From: Thalassococcus arenae
GTDB lineage: Bacteria > Pseudomonadota > Alphaproteobacteria > Rhodobacterales > Rhodobacteraceae
Length of the DNA: 64,000 nt
Direction: 5' to 3'
NCBI RefSeq assembly: GCF_019104745.1
Contig: NZ_JAHRWL010000002.1
Coordinates: 310,001 to 374,000 of the forward strand
The notes beneath the pieces were generated by a model. That model ran no database searches and was not told the origin of the DNA. It saw only the letters and a program-made list of their open reading frames with translations. Positions 45,489 to 55,112 of the stretch are shown here, one piece after another. The position numbers and the translations under genes were made by a program. Position 1 is the stretch's first letter. Each line of letters opens with the position of its first letter.

Positions 45489-46289
45489 CTATTCCGCCGC
45501 GCGCTGCTGGGGCAGGTCGATGACGCGGTCCTCGGCGGGCTGGTCGTCGCGCGCGGTAAAGCCCTTGTCGGCGCCGTCCTTGCGGGCATCGATGGCCGCC
45601 ATCAGTTCGGTCATCTGCGCGCTGACCCGTTCCAGCTGGGCGCGTGCCACTGCTTCGTCGGTATCCAGCCGGTTCAGCCAGTGCCGCATGTCGTTGGCGA
45701 CGGCCTTGGCATCGTCGATCTTGCTGTTGAAGACGTCCAGTTCCTGTTGACGTTGCAAAAGGAAATCGCGGGCGCGGGCGACGTTTCGGTCGGAATAGAC
45801 ATGCGCCAGTTCGCGGCTCACGTGGCTCATCTGCGCAGCGAGTTCCAGAACCGACGGTTCGAGATCGGACAGGTCGGGATGATCGCGAAGGAACGCCATG
45901 CGTTCGCGGACCGAGTCGAATTCCGAGGACAGCGTGAACACGCCTTCGCGGTCGGCCTTGTGTGCGGCCGCGTAGGCGCGCGCCACGTCGCGCATACCCA
46001 TGTGGAAATTCCGGTGCGACGTCTCAAGCCGCATCATCCGCGCGTTCGCAGGCAGGAAAAAGCACAAGGACAGCGCGAAACCCGAAACCAACAGCTGCAG
46101 GTACATCCCCGCATCGTCAATAGCATATGGACCGAAGGCCACCGACAAGGTCAGCCAGGGCGCGTATCCAAGCGCGCAGGCCAGGCTGTAGGCCGATAAT
46201 CCCAGCCCCAAGGACAGCATCAGCGCAAACGCCAGACGTTCCATCAAATACCGGACGATCGCAGCCAAATCGCGAAGCGTCGAAATCAT
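45489..46289 (-). CDS. membrane-anchored coiled-coil protein, unknown function
   Basis: 266 residues. Two membrane segments near the N-terminus (about 18-42 and 60-80), then a long, charged helical region from about 85 to 240 with heptad-like spacing (ARDFLLQRQQELDVFNSKIDD, ARAQLERVSAQMTELMAAIDA), predicted coiled coil in the cytoplasm. I do not recognise a family. It lies 59 bases upstream of radA on the same strand. The 168 bases on its other side hold its promoter and no reading frame. Confidence 0.7.
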   Translation of the reverse strand: MISTLRDLAAIVRYLMERLAFALMLSLGLGLSAYSLACALGYAPWLTLSVAFGPYAIDDAGMYLQLLVSGFALSLCFFLPANARMMRLETSHRNFHMGMRDVARAYAAAHKADREGVFTLSSEFDSVRERMAFLRDHPDLSDLEPSVLELAAQMSHVSRELAHVYSDRNVARARDFLLQRQQELDVFNSKIDDAKAVANDMRHWLNRLDTDEAVARAQLERVSAQMTELMAAIDARKDGADKGFTARDDQPAEDRVIDLPQQRAAE

Positions 46290-46457
46290 TTTACTAGCCC
46301 CAAAAATCAGTTCTTACCCAGTATCGGCGATTTTATGCCGAAGCGGAGGTTTTTCATACGGGAAAGAATCCGGGCTCGAACAAGTGCCGGGAATCGCAGT
46401 CAATCGTGATGAAAATGTGCGGATTGTTTCGCTTGCGTCACCGGATGGGGCGAACCG

Positions 46458-46847
46458 TCAGAGCAGCGATGCCACCCACAAGCCCAGCAACCCCGCCAGC
46501 AACGCGACGTGCAGCACATCGATCCATCGCCCGCGGCAGTCCGTTACGACGGCCGAAACCAGCATCAATGCAGAAGCGGGCAGCAAGGCAGTCATCCCGC
46601 CGCCATGTGCCATCAGGCGGGCGCCGGATGCGTAGATGATCCCGTCGTTCATGCCCGCCGCCGGTGCAAAGATTACGGCCAGCCCTGCCAGGCTCAGCAG
46701 CAGGGCGACAAGCGCGGGCCGGCGTGCGTGCGGCCCCCCCGCGATCACCCGCGCCAGGGCCAGCAAGGCCAGCAATTCAAGAAAGACGAAGCGTTTGACG
46801 AAGACGAAGGCCAACAGCACCGGGCTGGGTTCGAACAGGCTGCTCAC
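46458..46847 (-). CDS. small four-span membrane protein coupled to mlaF
   Basis: 129 residues from a GTG at 46847 that overlaps the mlaF stop (GTGA). About four hydrophobic segments with a very leucine/alanine-rich composition and short loops (VKRFVFLELLALLALARVI, RPALVALLLSLAGLAVIFA, TALLPASALMLVSAVV, VALLAGLLGLWVASLL). No family recognised. The coupling to the MlaFE transporter suggests a lipid-transport or envelope role, but no MlaD-type substrate-binding domain is present. Confidence 0.65.
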   Translation of the reverse strand: MSSLFEPSPVLLAFVFVKRFVFLELLALLALARVIAGGPHARRPALVALLLSLAGLAVIFAPAAGMNDGIIYASGARLMAHGGGMTALLPASALMLVSAVVTDCRGRWIDVLHVALLAGLLGLWVASLL

Positions 46848-47590
46848 CGCACCGCCTCGATCGGGCCGGTGGCTCGGCCATGAATGAACTGATCGACATA
46901 AGGGTCTGAACTGGTTTCCAGATCGCCGATCGGACCGGTCCACTGTATAACGCCGTCATGCAGCATCGCCACGTTGTCAGCGATCGCCCGCACGCTGGTC
47001 ATGTCGTGGGTGATCGTGATCGCGGTGACGCCCAGTTCCGTCACGATCTCACGGATCAGGTCGTTGATGACCCCGGCCATGATCGGGTCCAGCCCGGTGG
47101 TCGGTTCATCGAAAAAGATGATCTCGGGGTCGGCGGCGATGGCGCGCGCCAGGCCCACGCGTTTCTGCATGCCGCCGGACAGTTCCGCCGGGAAACGGTC
47201 GGCCACGTCCTGTTTCAGTCCGACGCGGCGCAGCTTGTCGATGGCGATGGCACGGGCTTCGTCGCGCGGTCGTTTGAGGCTGCCGCGCAGCAGGCGAAAG
47301 GCCACGTTCTGCCAGACCGGCAGGCTGTCGAACAGGGCCGATCCCTGGAACAGCATCCCGAAGCGGGCAAGAAAGGCATCGCGATCGCCGGTGCCGACAT
47401 CCACGCCGTCGACCCGGATCGTGCCGGCATCGGGTTGCACCAGACCCAGGATGCATTTCAGAAGGATCGACTTGCCGGTGCCCGATCCGCCGATGATGAC
47501 GACCGAGGTGCCCTTGGCGACATTCAGGTGAACATCACGCAGCACCACGTTGCTTCCAAACGCTTTCTTGACACCGGCCAGTTGGATCAT
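46844..47590 (-). CDS. mlaF: MlaF-type phospholipid ABC transporter ATPase
   Basis: 248-residue ATPase of the MCE/Mla lipid transporters, which keep outer-membrane asymmetry. Walker A GGSGTGKS at 34-41, signature ELSGGMQKRVGLARA (the QKR after the signature is typical of MlaF/Ttg2A), Walker B IIFFDEPTTGLDP. Start overlaps the mlaE stop (47587-47590). The MCE-domain subunit (MlaD) is not in the window. Confidence 0.93.
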   Translation of the reverse strand: MIQLAGVKKAFGSNVVLRDVHLNVAKGTSVVIIGGSGTGKSILLKCILGLVQPDAGTIRVDGVDVGTGDRDAFLARFGMLFQGSALFDSLPVWQNVAFRLLRGSLKRPRDEARAIAIDKLRRVGLKQDVADRFPAELSGGMQKRVGLARAIAADPEIIFFDEPTTGLDPIMAGVINDLIREIVTELGVTAITITHDMTSVRAIADNVAMLHDGVIQWTGPIGDLETSSDPYVDQFIHGRATGPIEAVR

Positions 47591-48369
47591 AGCGAAAAGA
47601 ACGCCCCCGTCAGCAGGAAGTTCGCGGCAAGGATCAGCACTGCGGCCGCTTCGACCGAGCCCTTGGTCGCGCGCCCGACCCCTTGCGCGCCACGTCCTGA
47701 ATTCATGCCGAAATAGCAGCCCATCAGCGTCGCAAGGCCGCCAAAGACGCAGCCCTTGACCAACGACGACACGATGTCGAGCGGCTCGAGGAAATCGACG
47801 GTGTTCTTGACATACGCCGCGGCGTTGAACCCCAGCGTTCCGGTGGCCACCGCGTAGCCGCCGAAAATACCGATCACGTCGCCCACGCCCACCAGCATCG
47901 GCACCACGATCAATCCGGCCAGCACCCGCGGCGCCACCAGGTATTTCATCGGGTTGGTGGACAAGGTGACCAGCGCGTCGATCTGTTCGGTCACTTTCAT
48001 CGTGGCGATTTCGGCCGCGATCGAAGACGTCACGCGTGCCGCGATCATCAGCCCCACCAGCACAGGCCCCAATTCGCGTACCATGCCGATGGCGACGATC
48101 TGCGGCACCACCGCCTCGGCGTTGAAACGCGCGCCGCCGGCGTAGATCTGCAAGGCCAGCGCGCCGCCGGTGAAGATCGCCGTCAATCCGACGACGGGCA
48201 GCGACAGCCAGCCCACGTTCAAAAGCGCAAGCGCCAGTTCCCGGCCATAGAAGGGCGGGCGCAGGCTGTGGCTGAGCGCCGACAGGCCGAACAGGCTGAC
48301 CCGGCCGACCGCCGCCACGAAGGCAAGAAAGGCGCGACCCAGCGTGCCCAAAGGCGCCAGCGCGGTCAT
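47587..48369 (-). CDS. mlaE: MlaE-type lipid ABC transporter permease
   Basis: 260-residue permease of the MlaE family. Diagnostic blocks: [57 protein letters not shown] (family core, residues about 105-145) and [20 protein letters not shown]. About five to six membrane helices. The ATG at 48369 overlaps the alr stop by four bases, so alr, mlaE, mlaF and the small membrane gene are one coupled unit. Confidence 0.93.
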   Translation of the reverse strand: MTALAPLGTLGRAFLAFVAAVGRVSLFGLSALSHSLRPPFYGRELALALLNVGWLSLPVVGLTAIFTGGALALQIYAGGARFNAEAVVPQIVAIGMVRELGPVLVGLMIAARVTSSIAAEIATMKVTEQIDALVTLSTNPMKYLVAPRVLAGLIVVPMLVGVGDVIGIFGGYAVATGTLGFNAAAYVKNTVDFLEPLDIVSSLVKGCVFGGLATLMGCYFGMNSGRGAQGVGRATKGSVEAAAVLILAANFLLTGAFFSL

Positions 48370-49403
48370 GCGCCGGAATAGCGGCGATCGTAGCGTCCGC
48401 CCAGCGAGGTCAGGATCTCGTAACCGATGGTGCCGGCCCAATCGGCCAGCGTGTCGACGCTTTGATGCCGTCCCAGCAGTTCCAGGGTGTCCGGCACGTC
48501 CTTGAGCGCCGTCACGTCGACGGTGATCAGGTCCATCGACACCCGGCCCACCACCTTGCAACGGGTCTCACCAGCCCAAAGGCTGGCCTTGGGACCGATG
48601 GCGCGCAGGATCCCATCGGCATAGCCGGCCGAGACGGTGGCGATCCGCCCCGGGACACGGGCAACCCACGAGTTGCCGTAGCCAACCGATTCCCCGACGG
48701 CGACGGGCCGTACCTGCACCACCGGCAAATCCAGCGCCGCCACGGGCAAGGCGTCGACGAAAGGCAGACCGCCATACAGGCCGATGCCCGGGCGGGTCAC
48801 GTCGAAGTGGTAGTCGCGCCCCAGCAGGATGCCGCCGGTGGCCGCCAGCGACCGGGGGGCTTCGATTCCGTCGGTCATCTCGCGGAACATGCGCAGCTGG
48901 TGCGCGTTCATCGGATGGTCGGGTTCGTCGGCGCAGGCCAGGTGGCTCATCACCAGCACCGGTTTCTGAGCCAGTGCCAGGTCGCGCAACGCGGACCATT
49001 CGGCCGGCTCCATCCCCAGCCGGTTCATGCCGCTGTCCAGCTGGATGCCAAAGCGTGTCCCCGGAAGCGCCTCGACATGGCGCAACATCTGGTCGATGGA
49101 GTTCAGCATCGGCACCAGCGCGTTGTCGCGGATCAGGGCCGTGTCGCCCTCCATGTGCCCCGAAAAGACGCAGATCTCGGGCCCCGGTCCAAGCGCGTCA
49201 CGCAACGCCGCGCCCTCGGATGCGACGGCGACGAAGAAACGCCGCACGCCTTCCTGTGCCAGCGCCTTGGCCACCGGGGCCGCGCCCAGCCCATAGGCGT
49301 TGGCCTTGACCACCGCCGCGGTTTCGCAGCCGGTCATTTCGTTCAGCGCGCGCCAGTTGCTGCGCAGCGCCGCAAGATCGATTGTCAGTGTCGCCGTGGC
49401 CAT
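48366..49403 (-). CDS. alr: alanine racemase
   Basis: 345-residue PLP enzyme making D-alanine for peptidoglycan. PLP lysine K33 in [12 protein letters not shown], and the second catalytic residue region [25 protein letters not shown]. Start chosen at 49403 ([17 protein letters not shown]); a TTG at 49439 could add 12 residues. Linked to the Mla-type transporter by overlapping codons, a cell-envelope grouping. Divergent from cobT. Confidence 0.95.
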   Translation of the reverse strand: MATATLTIDLAALRSNWRALNEMTGCETAAVVKANAYGLGAAPVAKALAQEGVRRFFVAVASEGAALRDALGPGPEICVFSGHMEGDTALIRDNALVPMLNSIDQMLRHVEALPGTRFGIQLDSGMNRLGMEPAEWSALRDLALAQKPVLVMSHLACADEPDHPMNAHQLRMFREMTDGIEAPRSLAATGGILLGRDYHFDVTRPGIGLYGGLPFVDALPVAALDLPVVQVRPVAVGESVGYGNSWVARVPGRIATVSAGYADGILRAIGPKASLWAGETRCKVVGRVSMDLITVDVTALKDVPDTLELLGRHQSVDTLADWAGTIGYEILTSLGGRYDRRYSGA

Positions 49404-49506
49404 GGGCCTTGGCTTCGCGGGCTTTGGCAGCGGGGTCAAGCGGGAAATGCCGCCCGGCCGACCGGCAGCGATTGTGCCGCCGGGAACAGCGCGCTAAATC
49501 GGCAGG

Positions 49507-50523
49507 ATGGACAACCAGACCCAGACCGATTTCGAAGCCGCGCTGCAGCGCAAGATCGACCTCAAGACCAAGCCGCAGGGCGCGCTTGGCCGGATCGAGA
49601 CACTGGCCGTGCAGGTGGCGCGGCTGCAACGGACGCTGACGCCAAGGATGGGTCGTGCCCAACTGGCGATCTTCGCCGGGGACCACGGCATCGCCGCCGA
49701 TGGCGTGTCGGCATACCCGGCCGAAGTGACACGGCAGATGGTTCTGAATTTCGCCGGTGGTGGCGCCGCGGCGAACGTATTCGCCGCCGTGAACGGGCTC
49801 GATCTGCGGGTGGTGAATGCCGGCGTGAAGGGCGGTCCGTTCGACATGGCCGGCATATACGACGCACCGATCGGACCGGGCACGGCATCGTTCCTGCGTG
49901 GCCCGGCGATGACATCCGACCAATGCCGCGACGCGCTGGAAACCGGTCGGCGGATCGGGGCCGAGGGCGCATATGACGCGATGGCCTGCGGCGAGATGGG
50001 CATCGGCAATACCTCGTCGGCCTCGGTGCTGACGCATCTGCTGACCGGCGTCGAACTGGATGTGGTCGTGGGGCGTGGAACCGGGCTGGACGATGACGGC
50101 CTGGCTCGCAAACGGTCCGTTCTTGGCCGCGCGGTGGCGCGGGTGACGGGTCCGCTGGCGCCGCTGCAGGCGCTGACCGAGTTCGGCGGGTTCGAGATCG
50201 CCATGATGACCGGCGCCATGCTGGGCGCGGCGCAGGCGCGTCGCGTCGTTCTGGTGGACGGTTTCATCGCAACCGCGGCCGCGTTGCTGGCCGCCCGGAT
50301 CGAACCCGGGTCGCGTGGCGCGATGGTGTTCTGCCACCGCTCGGCCGAACCGGGCCATGCGGCGCTGCTGGCGGCGCTGCAGGCCGACCCGCTGCTGGCG
50401 CTCGACATGCGCTTGGGCGAGGGGACCGGCGCCGCGCTGGCCTGGCCGCTGGTGCGCGCGGCGGTGGCGATGCTGAACGACATGGCCTCGTTCGAGGATG
50501 CCGGCGTGTCCGGGCCGGCCTGA
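49507..50523 (+). CDS. cobT: nicotinate-nucleotide:dimethylbenzimidazole phosphoribosyltransferase
   Basis: 338-residue enzyme making alpha-ribazole phosphate for the lower ligand of cobalamin. Signatures: FAGDHGIAADGVSAYPAEVTRQMV, VNAGVKG, CGEMGIGNTSSAS and the C-terminal acidic MASFEDAGVSG with candidate catalytic glutamate E330. First of a cobT-cobS-phosphatase trio that sits between dnaB and alr. Synonym cobU in the Pseudomonas denitrificans naming. Confidence 0.96.
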   Translation: MDNQTQTDFEAALQRKIDLKTKPQGALGRIETLAVQVARLQRTLTPRMGRAQLAIFAGDHGIAADGVSAYPAEVTRQMVLNFAGGGAAANVFAAVNGLDLRVVNAGVKGGPFDMAGIYDAPIGPGTASFLRGPAMTSDQCRDALETGRRIGAEGAYDAMACGEMGIGNTSSASVLTHLLTGVELDVVVGRGTGLDDDGLARKRSVLGRAVARVTGPLAPLQALTEFGGFEIAMMTGAMLGAAQARRVVLVDGFIATAAALLAARIEPGSRGAMVFCHRSAEPGHAALLAALQADPLLALDMRLGEGTGAALAWPLVRAAVAMLNDMASFEDAGVSGPA

Positions 50524-50526
50524 CCC

Positions 50527-51294
50527 ATGCGTGCGCTGCTGAGGACGGAATGGCACCTGTTCCTGCTGGCCGTGCAGTTCCTGACCCGGCTGCCGGTGCC
50601 GCGAAACCTGCCGTTTTCCGATGATCTGCTGATCCGTGCCACGCGATTTTACCCGCTTGTCGGGTGCCTTGTCGGATCGATCGGAGCGGTTGTTCTTTGG
50701 GTTGCGTCGCTGTGGTTTCCGCCGCTGGTCGCCGTTCTGCTGTCTCTGGCCGCGACCCTTCTGGCTACCGGCGCTTTTCACGAGGACGGGCTGGCGGACG
50801 CGGTCGACGGGCTGGGCGGCGGGATGACCGCGGATCGCGCGCTGGAAATCATGCGCGACTCGCGCATCGGCACCTACGGTGCGGTGGCGCTCGGGCTGAC
50901 GCTGGCGCTCAAGGTGGCGCTGCTTGCCGCTATGCCTGTCTCGGTGGCCGGCTTCGTGCTGATCGCCGGGCATGGGTTGGGGCGAATGGCGACCGTTCAT
51001 GTCATCGCCACGACGCGTTACGCCCGCGACCAGGGGGCGAAATTCGTGGCGCCTTCGGTCACGCCGGACGGCTATCGGATCGCGCTTGCCAATGCCTTTG
51101 TCATCCTGATCGCAAGCGTTCTTGTGATCGGCACCGGCGAGGCGTTCGCCGGCATGGCCCTGTGCATTCTGCTGGCGCAGGCCTTCCGCCTTGTCTTTGT
51201 CCGCAAGCTGGGCGGATATACCGGCGATTGCCTGGGCGGCACACAGCAGATGGGCGAGCTGGGCTTTTATCTCGGGGTCGTCGCGTGGCTGTGA
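50527..51294 (+). CDS. cobS: adenosylcobinamide-GDP ribazoletransferase (cobalamin synthase)
   Basis: 255-residue membrane enzyme joining adenosylcobinamide-GDP to alpha-ribazole (or its phosphate). Family core ATGAFHEDGLADAVDGLGGG with the metal-binding acidic residues, then RIGTYGAVALGLTLALKVALL and LGGYTGDCLGGTQQMGEL. About six membrane helices. Separated from cobT by 3 bases and overlapping the next gene by four (GTGA). Synonym cobV. Confidence 0.95.
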   Translation: MRALLRTEWHLFLLAVQFLTRLPVPRNLPFSDDLLIRATRFYPLVGCLVGSIGAVVLWVASLWFPPLVAVLLSLAATLLATGAFHEDGLADAVDGLGGGMTADRALEIMRDSRIGTYGAVALGLTLALKVALLAAMPVSVAGFVLIAGHGLGRMATVHVIATTRYARDQGAKFVAPSVTPDGYRIALANAFVILIASVLVIGTGEAFAGMALCILLAQAFRLVFVRKLGGYTGDCLGGTQQMGELGFYLGVVAWL

Positions 51295-51788
51295 CATTGC
51301 TGCGGCACACCCGTCCGGCGGTGGCCGATGGCGTGTGTTACGGGCGAACCGATCTCGACCTGGCCGACAGCTTTGACACCGAAGTGGCGGCGGTGATGGA
51401 CGTGCTGCCGCCTTTTTCGTGCCTGGTCAGTTCTCCGCTGACCCGGTGCCGCCGGCTCGCGGCGCGGCTTTCGGTGCGCACGAAACATGAGGTATCGCTT
51501 GCAAGAGATTGGCAAGAAATGGATTTCGGCATGTGGGAAGGCGTTGCCTGGGAGGCTATCCCGCGGCCCGAGATAGATGCCTGGGCGATGGATTTCCTGG
51601 GCTATGACGGCCATGGCGGCGAAAGCGTCGCGGCGCTGCGCGCTCGGGTCGAACGCGGGCTGAGCGATCTGCCGGATGGGGCGCTGGTCGTCACCCATGC
51701 AGGGTGCATCAAGGCGGCGCTGGACGTCGCGGGACGCCCGGGCGCATGGGATCACAAAACTCCGTTCGGCGGCTTCGTGACGCTCTGA
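51291..51788 (+). CDS. histidine phosphatase, probable alpha-ribazole phosphatase
   Basis: 165-residue phosphoglycerate-mutase-like phosphatase. Catalytic motif L-L-R-H-T-R-P at the N-terminus, second-arginine region CYGRTDLDL, proton donor in EMDFGMWEG and second histidine VVTHAGCIKA. The GTG start at 51291 overlaps the cobS stop. Position in the cobalamin cluster makes a CobC-type alpha-ribazole-phosphate phosphatase the natural assignment, by context rather than sequence alone. Confidence 0.88.
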   Translation: MTLLRHTRPAVADGVCYGRTDLDLADSFDTEVAAVMDVLPPFSCLVSSPLTRCRRLAARLSVRTKHEVSLARDWQEMDFGMWEGVAWEAIPRPEIDAWAMDFLGYDGHGGESVAALRARVERGLSDLPDGALVVTHAGCIKAALDVAGRPGAWDHKTPFGGFVTL

Positions 51789-51798
51789 CGCGACAAGT

Positions 51799-51826
51799 CA
51801 GGTGTTCAACGCCCGGCTGACACCTG
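51799..51826. terminator. inverted repeat between convergent cob and dnaB genes
   Basis: Seven-base arms CAGGTGT and ACACCTG with a 14-base loop in the 74-base gap between the phosphatase stop and the dnaB stop. No T tract; termination is only a possibility. Confidence 0.35.
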
Positions 51827-51862
51827 GACAGCATTCGTCAGGCCATTGGATTCGAAGGACAA

Positions 51863-53356
51863 TCAGAACGACTGGCCGTCGTCTTGCTGCCAGGGCTTGG
51901 CCAAGTTGCCGAAGCGGGTAAAGCGGCCTTCGAAGCTCAGTTCCACGGTGCCGATGGGTCCGTGCCGTTGCTTGCCGATGATGACTTCGGCCTTGCCGTG
52001 CAGGCGTTCCATCTCATCCTGCCAGACGGCCATTTTTTCCAGGTCGTGGTCGCCGGGTTTCTCGCGTTCCTTGTAGTATTCTTCGCGGAACACGAACATC
52101 ACCACGTCCGCGTCCTGTTCGATCGAGCCCGATTCCCGCAGGTCAGACAGTTGTGGGCGCTTGTCCTCGCGGCTTTCCACCTGACGGCTCAGCTGCGAGA
52201 GTGCGATCACCGGGATGTCCAATTCCTTGGCGATGGCCTTGAGACCCTGGGTGATTTCGCTGACCTCGTTGACGCGGCTGTCCTTGGCCGTTGCCGGGCG
52301 GACCAGCTGCAGGTAGTCGACGATCAGAACGTCCAGCCCATGTGTGCGCTTGAGCCGCCGCGCCCGTGCCGCCAATTGGCTGATCGGCAGGGCGGGGGTG
52401 TCGTCGATGTAGAGCGGGCAGGCCTCCAACGACTTGGCCGCGTCCACGAAGCGGCGGAATTCGGTCTCGGTCATGTCGCCGCGTCGGATCTGTTCCGAGG
52501 GAACCTCTGCGGCTTCGGACAGAATCCGCGCGGCGAGCTGCTCGGCACTCATTTCCAGCGAATAGAAGCCCACGACGCCGCCTTCGATGGCGCCTTCGCT
52601 GCCGTCGGGCCGCGTGCCTTTCTTGTAGGCCTTGGCGATGTTGAAGGCGATGTTGGTGGCCAGCGATGTCTTGCCCATCGACGGTCGCCCGGCAAGGATC
52701 AGCAGGTCGGACTTGTGCAGGCCGCCCAGCTTCTTGTCCATATCGACCAGGCCGGTGGAAATACCCGCCAACCCGCCTTCGCGCTGATAGGCGGCGTTGG
52801 CGACGTTCACGGCATCGGTGACGGCCCGAAGGAAGGACTGGAAGCCGCTTTCGGTCTGTCCCTGTTCGGCCAGGGCGTAAAGCGCCTGTTCGGCCTCGAC
52901 GATCTGTTCGCGCGGTTCCGACGCGACATCGACCTTGGCCGCCTTGGCCGAAATATCCTGCCCCAGCCGGATCAGGTCACGCCGAATTGCCAGGTCATAG
53001 ATCATCTGCGCGTAGTCGCGCACCGCGAAGGAACTGATCGCCGCGGCAGAGAGGCGGGCCAGGTAGGCCGGCCCGCCCAGTTCCTTCAGCCCCTCGTCGT
53101 CTTCCATGAAGGCCTTGAGCGTCACCGGCGAGGCCAGGTTGTTCTTGGCGATCCGCGCCGAGGCGATTTCGAAGATGCGCGCATGAACGGGATCGTAGAA
53201 ATGCTGCGGCCCGATGACCGCCGATACCCGATCGTAATCGTTGTTGTCGTTCAGGATCGCGCCCAGCAATTGCTGCTCGGCTTCGATCGAATGCGGCATC
53301 GTTTCTGGTGCCTGTACCTCGACCCCCGTGGGATTGAAGGCGGTGATCTCGTTCAT
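51863..53356 (-). CDS. dnaB: replicative DNA helicase DnaB
   Basis: 497-residue hexameric helicase. N-terminal domain PHSIEAEQQLLGAIL, linker, then RecA-like domain with Walker A GRPSMGKT at 223-230, the VVGFYSLEMSAEQLAARI segment and the DNA-binding block GLDVLIVDYLQLVRP and ALSQLSRQVESREDKRPQLSDLRESGSIEQDADVV (split in the protein near 390-425). No intein. ATG at 53356 has a GGAGAGGGG ribosome site; the longer in-frame start has none. Divergent from the VWA gene. Confidence 0.97.
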   Translation of the reverse strand: MNEITAFNPTGVEVQAPETMPHSIEAEQQLLGAILNDNNDYDRVSAVIGPQHFYDPVHARIFEIASARIAKNNLASPVTLKAFMEDDEGLKELGGPAYLARLSAAAISSFAVRDYAQMIYDLAIRRDLIRLGQDISAKAAKVDVASEPREQIVEAEQALYALAEQGQTESGFQSFLRAVTDAVNVANAAYQREGGLAGISTGLVDMDKKLGGLHKSDLLILAGRPSMGKTSLATNIAFNIAKAYKKGTRPDGSEGAIEGGVVGFYSLEMSAEQLAARILSEAAEVPSEQIRRGDMTETEFRRFVDAAKSLEACPLYIDDTPALPISQLAARARRLKRTHGLDVLIVDYLQLVRPATAKDSRVNEVSEITQGLKAIAKELDIPVIALSQLSRQVESREDKRPQLSDLRESGSIEQDADVVMFVFREEYYKEREKPGDHDLEKMAVWQDEMERLHGKAEVIIGKQRHGPIGTVELSFEGRFTRFGNLAKPWQQDDGQSF

Positions 53357-53583
53357 TGTCCCCTCTCCGCTCGTTGACCGCGGCATAGAGCACGTGCCGC
53401 GCGGGGCGCAAATTGTATGTTTCTGTGGATAGTGTGTGGGTTACCACGGATACACCAGATCTGGAAGGCATTTCGCGGAATGCTACCGAATGTGGTAAGC
53501 TCAGGCTTGAAATTCCACGTGTTGAATTCGACCGCGGATGCGCTAACTTGACAGATTGTCGCAGCTGTTTCGGGAGGAAGGCA

Positions 53584-54345
53584 ATGTTCTCGGGAAAATC
53601 CACGCGCCTGGCCCGCACCGCGTTGTGTGCGACGCTGGCCGCGTCCCTGGGATTCGGACAGGCCGCTCGGGCGGCGTCCGATTGCACGGTCGACGCGATG
53701 CTTGTCTTCGACGGGTCGGGGTCGATGGCGGGCATGTCGATCGGTCGGATCGGCGAGAGCCGCATCACCCGTGCCCGGCAGGCAGTGCGCGCCGCGGCAC
53801 CCGATATCGCCGCGTTTCGCCGCGTCGGCATGATGATCTATGGCCCCGGCAGCGGCGACCGCTGCACCAACGTGACACTGAACTTCCCGCCCCGCATCGA
53901 TGCCGCGCCGCAAATCCTGTCGACCATAGATACGCTGGCGCCGCGCGGCGAGACGCCCCTCACCAGTGCCGTGCAGCAAGCGGCCGAAATCCTCGAATAC
54001 CGCCGCAAGCCCGGCGTTGTCGTTCTCGTCACCGATGGGCGCGAGAATTGCGGCGGGTCGCCTTGTGCGCTGGCCAGTGCCCTGAAATCCGACGCCGTCG
54101 ACCTGACCGTGCATGTGATCGGGTTCGAGACGCGCCCGCCCGAGCGCGCGCCCTCGACCACCGGCGCGCCGGTGCGCAAGCGGTCAGCTCCGGCCCTTTC
54201 GGGCGAAAGCGCCGATTGCATGGCCGAGATCACCGGTGGCAGCTACGTCGTCGCCGAAAGCGTCAGTGCGCTGACCGAGGCACTGAGCGCCACGCTGGGC
54301 TGCCCGGTCTATGGTGCTGTTCCACGGGCCCGCCACGCGGGCTGA
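53584..54345 (+). CDS. secreted von Willebrand factor A domain protein
   Basis: 253 residues from an ATG with a strong GGGAGGAAGG site; longer in-frame starts lack one. Signal peptide with a likely cut after A-R-A30. The VWA domain begins at about 36 with the metal-ion site D43-G-S45-G-S47, continues with TPLTSAVQQAAEIL and VVLVTDGRENCGGSPC, and ends near 253. Four or more cysteines suggest disulfides in the periplasm. Role unknown, perhaps adhesion or protein assembly. A 227-base gap to dnaB holds both promoters. Confidence 0.85.
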   Translation: MFSGKSTRLARTALCATLAASLGFGQAARAASDCTVDAMLVFDGSGSMAGMSIGRIGESRITRARQAVRAAAPDIAAFRRVGMMIYGPGSGDRCTNVTLNFPPRIDAAPQILSTIDTLAPRGETPLTSAVQQAAEILEYRRKPGVVVLVTDGRENCGGSPCALASALKSDAVDLTVHVIGFETRPPERAPSTTGAPVRKRSAPALSGESADCMAEITGGSYVVAESVSALTEALSATLGCPVYGAVPRARHAG

Positions 54346-54349
54346 CGGT

Positions 54350-55027
54350 TCAGAACGCGTTTTCTTCCTGCCAGGCGCGGGGGTCGTTCAGAAACGCCTC
54401 GACCTGCGCCAAAGTGGCGGCGGCGACGGTGCCGGCCTCTCTTGCGGCTGCCAGGACATCCCACCAGGTGCAAAGGTGGTGCAGGCTGACGCCATGGTCG
54501 CCCAACGTCTTCTCGGTCTCGGTGAAGATCCCGTAATAGAAGATCACCGCGGTATGTGCGCAGGTCGCGCCGGTTTCGCGGATCGCGTCGACGAAGCTCA
54601 GCTTGGAGCCGCCATCGGTGGTCAGGTCTTCGACCAGCAGAACCCGTTGACCTTCGCTCATGACCCCTTCGATCCGGGCATTGCGGCCGTATCCCTTGGG
54701 TTTCTTGCGCACATAGGTCATCGGCAGAGCCATCCGTTCAGCCACCAGCGCGGCGAACGGAATGCCCGCGGTTTCGCCGCCGGCGATGTTGTCGAAGGCC
54801 TCGAATCCGACATCGCGCAGCACGGTGACGGTCAGAAAATCCATCAGCGTCGACCGGATGCGCGGGTACGAGATCAGCTTGCGGCAATCGATATAGACCG
54901 GCGACGGCAGGCCTGAGGCCAGTTTGAATGGCGCATCCTCCATGAAATGCACCGCTTCGATTTCCCAAAGCATGCGCGCGGTCAGGCGCGCCATCTCGGC
55001 CTTGTCGGGATATGAGGAAGGGATCAT
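54350..55027 (-). CDS. pyrE: orotate phosphoribosyltransferase
   Basis: 225-residue pyrimidine-synthesis enzyme converting orotate and PRPP to OMP. PRPP motif [14 protein letters not shown] at 129-142, substrate loop [17 protein letters not shown], and [20 protein letters not shown] at 55027 preferred over one 20 codons upstream. Same strand as pyrC, 86 bases downstream of it. Convergent with the VWA gene, whose stop is 4 bases away. Confidence 0.96.
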   Translation of the reverse strand: MIPSSYPDKAEMARLTARMLWEIEAVHFMEDAPFKLASGLPSPVYIDCRKLISYPRIRSTLMDFLTVTVLRDVGFEAFDNIAGGETAGIPFAALVAERMALPMTYVRKKPKGYGRNARIEGVMSEGQRVLLVEDLTTDGGSKLSFVDAIRETGATCAHTAVIFYYGIFTETEKTLGDHGVSLHHLCTWWDVLAAAREAGTVAAATLAQVEAFLNDPRAWQEENAF

Positions 55028-55112
55028 CTGCGCCTCCGCGTCTTGTCGTCTGTGCTTCAAGGAATTCCATGCGGTGAATGATGGCACTGGTGACCGAAGC
55101 GACAGCGCGCCT

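Noticed and set aside
49198-51297. 699-codon open frame on the minus strand
   Set aside because: Antisense to cobT and cobS, composed of Q/R/H-rich low-complexity sequence; its last part is only an out-of-frame reading of alr.
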